Below, piece by piece: positions 45,063-46,998 of a stretch of 46,998 nt of DNA (position 1 is the first letter of the stretch; every line of letters begins with the position of its first letter). The translations under genes were made by a program, and so were the position numbers. Under the pieces are notes generated by a model. It did no database searches. It was not told the origin of the DNA and saw only the letters and a program-made list of their open reading frames with translations. The stretch covers positions 1 through 46,998 of the forward strand of contig JABANN010000254.1 of NCBI GenBank assembly GCA_013115125.1, written 5' to 3'. The stretch comes from Perkinsus olseni (lineage: Eukaryota; Perkinsozoa; Perkinsida).

Positions 45063-46642
45063 TTACAGCTCCTCGCCCTTCTCAGCTTCAGGCTCCTCCT
45101 TCTCGGCAGCCTTAGAAGCAGCAAGACGTTCCTTCAAACCATCAGAGTTAGAGTGATGCTTCTTGATCCACTTCCAGATGCCCTTAGCATCGCGAGGGCC
45201 ATCGTACTTCACAGGCTCGCTCTCACCAGCCTTCACGTAGTAGAGAGTCGGAAAACCATCCCATGAGATGCTCTCAACAGGAGAATCGTTGGCGGTACCA
45301 TCCATCTTGGCGAGAACAACCATATCCTCAACACCCTCCTTCACAATCTTCTTAGCAACCTTCTCGTACTCAGGAGCGAGCTGCTTGCAGTGACCACACC
45401 AAGGAGCATAGATCTCGAAAAGCACATCCTTATCAGCCTGGAAAACATCATCCTGAAGAGTGGATCCCACAACCACATGGACGGGCTCATCCTGAGACTC
45501 GGGAACTGGCTCAGATTTCAGAGTAGGCTCAATGGTGCCATCAAGAACACCCTTGAGGAACTCTGAGACCTTCGGGACAGTCATCTCACCAGTGTAAAGA
45601 TACTTCATCTTATCACCAGCCTTCTTGTTGACGGCAAGAGTAGGGAACTCGGTAACACCAAGCATACCCTCGATAGCACTCTTGAACTGGACAGTATCAA
45701 TATAGGTGAAAGCGAACTGCTCCTTAAATTCCTTGGCGAGCTCGTTCATCAGAGGGCGATGCTCATCGGCAACCTTCTCGAGATCATCGCTGGACTCCTG
45801 CTCAAAGCAGCCCCAGACCAGACCCTTACTGGAAGACATGTACTTACCGTACGACTCACCATCAAGGGCACCGAACAAGGGGAGCTCGTTGTTATCAAGG
45901 CACTTCTTGAGGCCGTCCGAGGTCAAGTCATCGCAAACAACAGCTTCCTCACCCTTGTGCTGGACGGTGACGGTAGGCTTTTCAGCGTCCGTGGCAACAT
46001 GGTAGAAGGTGAAATCACTTCTCTTCCTCGAGGCGATATCCTCAAAGTCAGTGGAAGCCTCCCGTCCCTCGTAAACACAGACAGGCTTCACGCCGGCTTC
46101 CTCCTCGGCCAACTTGCGGCTACTGATCTCCTTCACAGCAGGGCCAGTCATATCAATGCACCAGCTCTTGATCTCAGCAGCAGTACGTCCACCACCGTAC
46201 TCAGACTCCTCACCGTCAACGAACCAGAAGAGAGTAGGGTAGCCTCGGATGTTGTACTTCTCGGCCATCTTCTTGTGCTCGGTGGCATCGATCTCACCGA
46301 GAGCAACCTTCTCCTCGCCAACCTCCTCGGCAAGCTCAGTGGCGGCCTGCTCGAACTCGGGGGCAATCTTCTTACAGTGGCCGCACCACGGAGCGTAGAA
46401 CTTCACCAAGGCGTATCTGAGGGGGAAACACTACTACCCAGAGTAGAGATAAAACACGATCAATCAGTGATCAGCGATCAGAATCTCAAAATCTGTGATC
46501 TTTGCGCAGCAGCCCTTCCCTACTTGTGCGTCTTTACGAAGTCCTCCATGTTGTCATCAGTCAACTGATGGACCTTCGACTCCGACTCGGCGGCGAACGC
46601 CACGGCAACGATCGCTGCGAAAAAGCTGAAGAATTTTACCAT
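45063..46642 (-). CDS. PDI: Protein disulfide isomerase, two thioredoxin active sites
   Basis: A two-exon gene: exon 1 is 46524-46642, the intron is 46417-46523 (107 nt) and exon 2 is 45063-46416, ending in TAA. Exon 1 encodes a signal peptide (MVKFFSFFAAIVAVAFAAES) and the start of domain a, completed by YALVKFYAPWCGHCKKIAPE. Two redox-inactive thioredoxin-like domains (b, b') follow, then domain a' with EIYAPWCGHCKQLAPEYEK. Both CGHC sites are intact. The order a-b-b'-a' and length of about 490 residues fit classical PDI, which makes and shuffles disulfides in the ER. The tail is charged and ends EKGEEL, a KDEL-like retention signal variant. Codon choice is markedly biased (C-ending, CTC/AAG/GAG-rich) compared with its neighbours, typical of high expression. 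Confidence 0.97.
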
Positions 46643-46940
46643 TAGAGACGATAAAAAGTTGTCCTAAAAGACGCAACATGTAAACATGCACGCCCGGAAA
46701 GATTCTCTGAACTAATGCCCAGAACACCTGACCGTAAAGGTCTCCATGAGGGTCATGCCATAGCGCTAGTAGCATTCCAACACAATCATTGAGTTCACAA
46801 TGGACTTTCAACCGTCATGTAGTGAACAGCAACTAAGGATGTGACGCGAGAATGAACGCGTGCACCGGAAGATCGCGCTCGCCCGGAGTATCTTCGTTAG
46901 ATACGGTAGCTTCACGCACCTCCAAGGCCGGTACTTTCGC
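46643..46940. promoter_or_regulatory. Upstream region of PDI
   Basis: This is the stretch between the PDI start codon and the 20-bp repeat array at the window edge. It must contain at least part of the PDI promoter and 5' leader. No TATA element or recognised motif stands out, and no protein-like frame is present. Confidence 0.4.
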
Positions 46941-46998
46941 GCGCCCGAAAAACACTTTCGGCTCCCAAAAAATCCTTTCAGTGCCCGAAAAGTTCTTT
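46941..46998. repeat. Imperfect 20-bp tandem repeat, cut by the window end
   Basis: Three successive units start at 46941, 46961 and 46981 with exact 20-bp spacing: GCGCCCGAAAAACACTTTCG, GCTCCCAAAAAATCCTTTCA, and GTGCCCGAAAAGTTCTTT running to the last base. The shared pattern is CCC-R-AAAA followed by a CTTT block. It may be the edge of a satellite or an upstream element of PDI. The true length is not visible. Confidence 0.75.

Noticed and set aside
45759-46568. 269-codon plus-strand open frame
   Set aside because: It is exactly antisense to the secure PDI gene, has no family resemblance, and its openness follows from PDI's codon bias. It also crosses the PDI intron.
1-46998. Dinoflagellate/perkinsid spliced-leader gene, rRNA genes, CRISPR arrays and insertion sequences
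   Set aside because: I looked for the conserved leader core, for rRNA-like conserved segments, for regularly spaced direct repeats with spacers, and for transposase motifs. None was found by eye.

Overview
The window is nuclear DNA from a gene-dense unicellular eukaryote. Most of the genes I could splice are cut by many very short GT-AG introns, usually 42-65 nt, and neighbouring genes are often separated by only 100-200 bp. The gene content (divergent delta- and gamma-tubulin implying basal bodies or flagella, a SufC with a plastid-type bipartite leader, a degenerate EF-hand protein, asparagine/glutamine-rich low-complexity tracts) fits an alveolate. A perkinsozoan such as Perkinsus is my best guess, but no marker here proves it. 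All three standard stop codons end confident genes: TAA (WDR75, PDI, RBX1), TAG (GCVT, SufC) and TGA (methyltransferase, hydrolase).

Layout. About 1-790 holds pieces of an unidentified minus-strand gene. A plus-strand block follows: a WDR75/UTP17-like WD40 protein (1299-4733), a degenerate EF-hand protein (4947-6077), the glycine cleavage T-protein (6300-8216) and a very long coiled-coil protein with an acidic tail (about 8351-15341). A minus-strand block then runs convergently: delta-tubulin (15472-about 16968), a DUF1749 alpha/beta hydrolase (17134-18313), a secretory-leader methyltransferase (18476-19964), a 1.85 kb gene-poor gap, a CCCH zinc-finger protein (21820-23357) and an unidentified gene (23638-24745). 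A DEAD-box helicase (24879-27826, plus) and tRNA-Ala(AGC) (28049-28121, plus) follow. The rest is minus-strand: RBX1 (28278-28757), gamma-tubulin (28853-31217), a Cys-rich possible SET-domain gene (about 31397-33014), SufC (33100-34613), APC8/CDC23 (34811-about 37353), a SAP/UIM protein (37446-39291), two tandem universal-stress-protein paralogues (39861-about 42130 and 42164-44861) and protein disulfide isomerase (45063-46642).

Most genes are housekeeping genes with no shared pathway. Loose themes are ubiquitin (RBX1, APC8 and a UIM protein within about 11 kb), microtubule nucleation and basal bodies (gamma- and delta-tubulin), and organelle metabolism (GCVT for mitochondria, SufC apparently for a relict plastid, PDI for the ER).

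The points most worth a second look are the plastid-type leader on SufC, two outlier introns of about 300 nt (one carrying nested perfect inverted repeats), the tandem USP paralogues, the SAP-UIM-zinc architecture, the methyltransferase with a long unassigned N-terminal region, and a 20-bp tandem array running off the right end. I saw no CRISPR array, rRNA gene, insertion sequence or recognisable retroelement.
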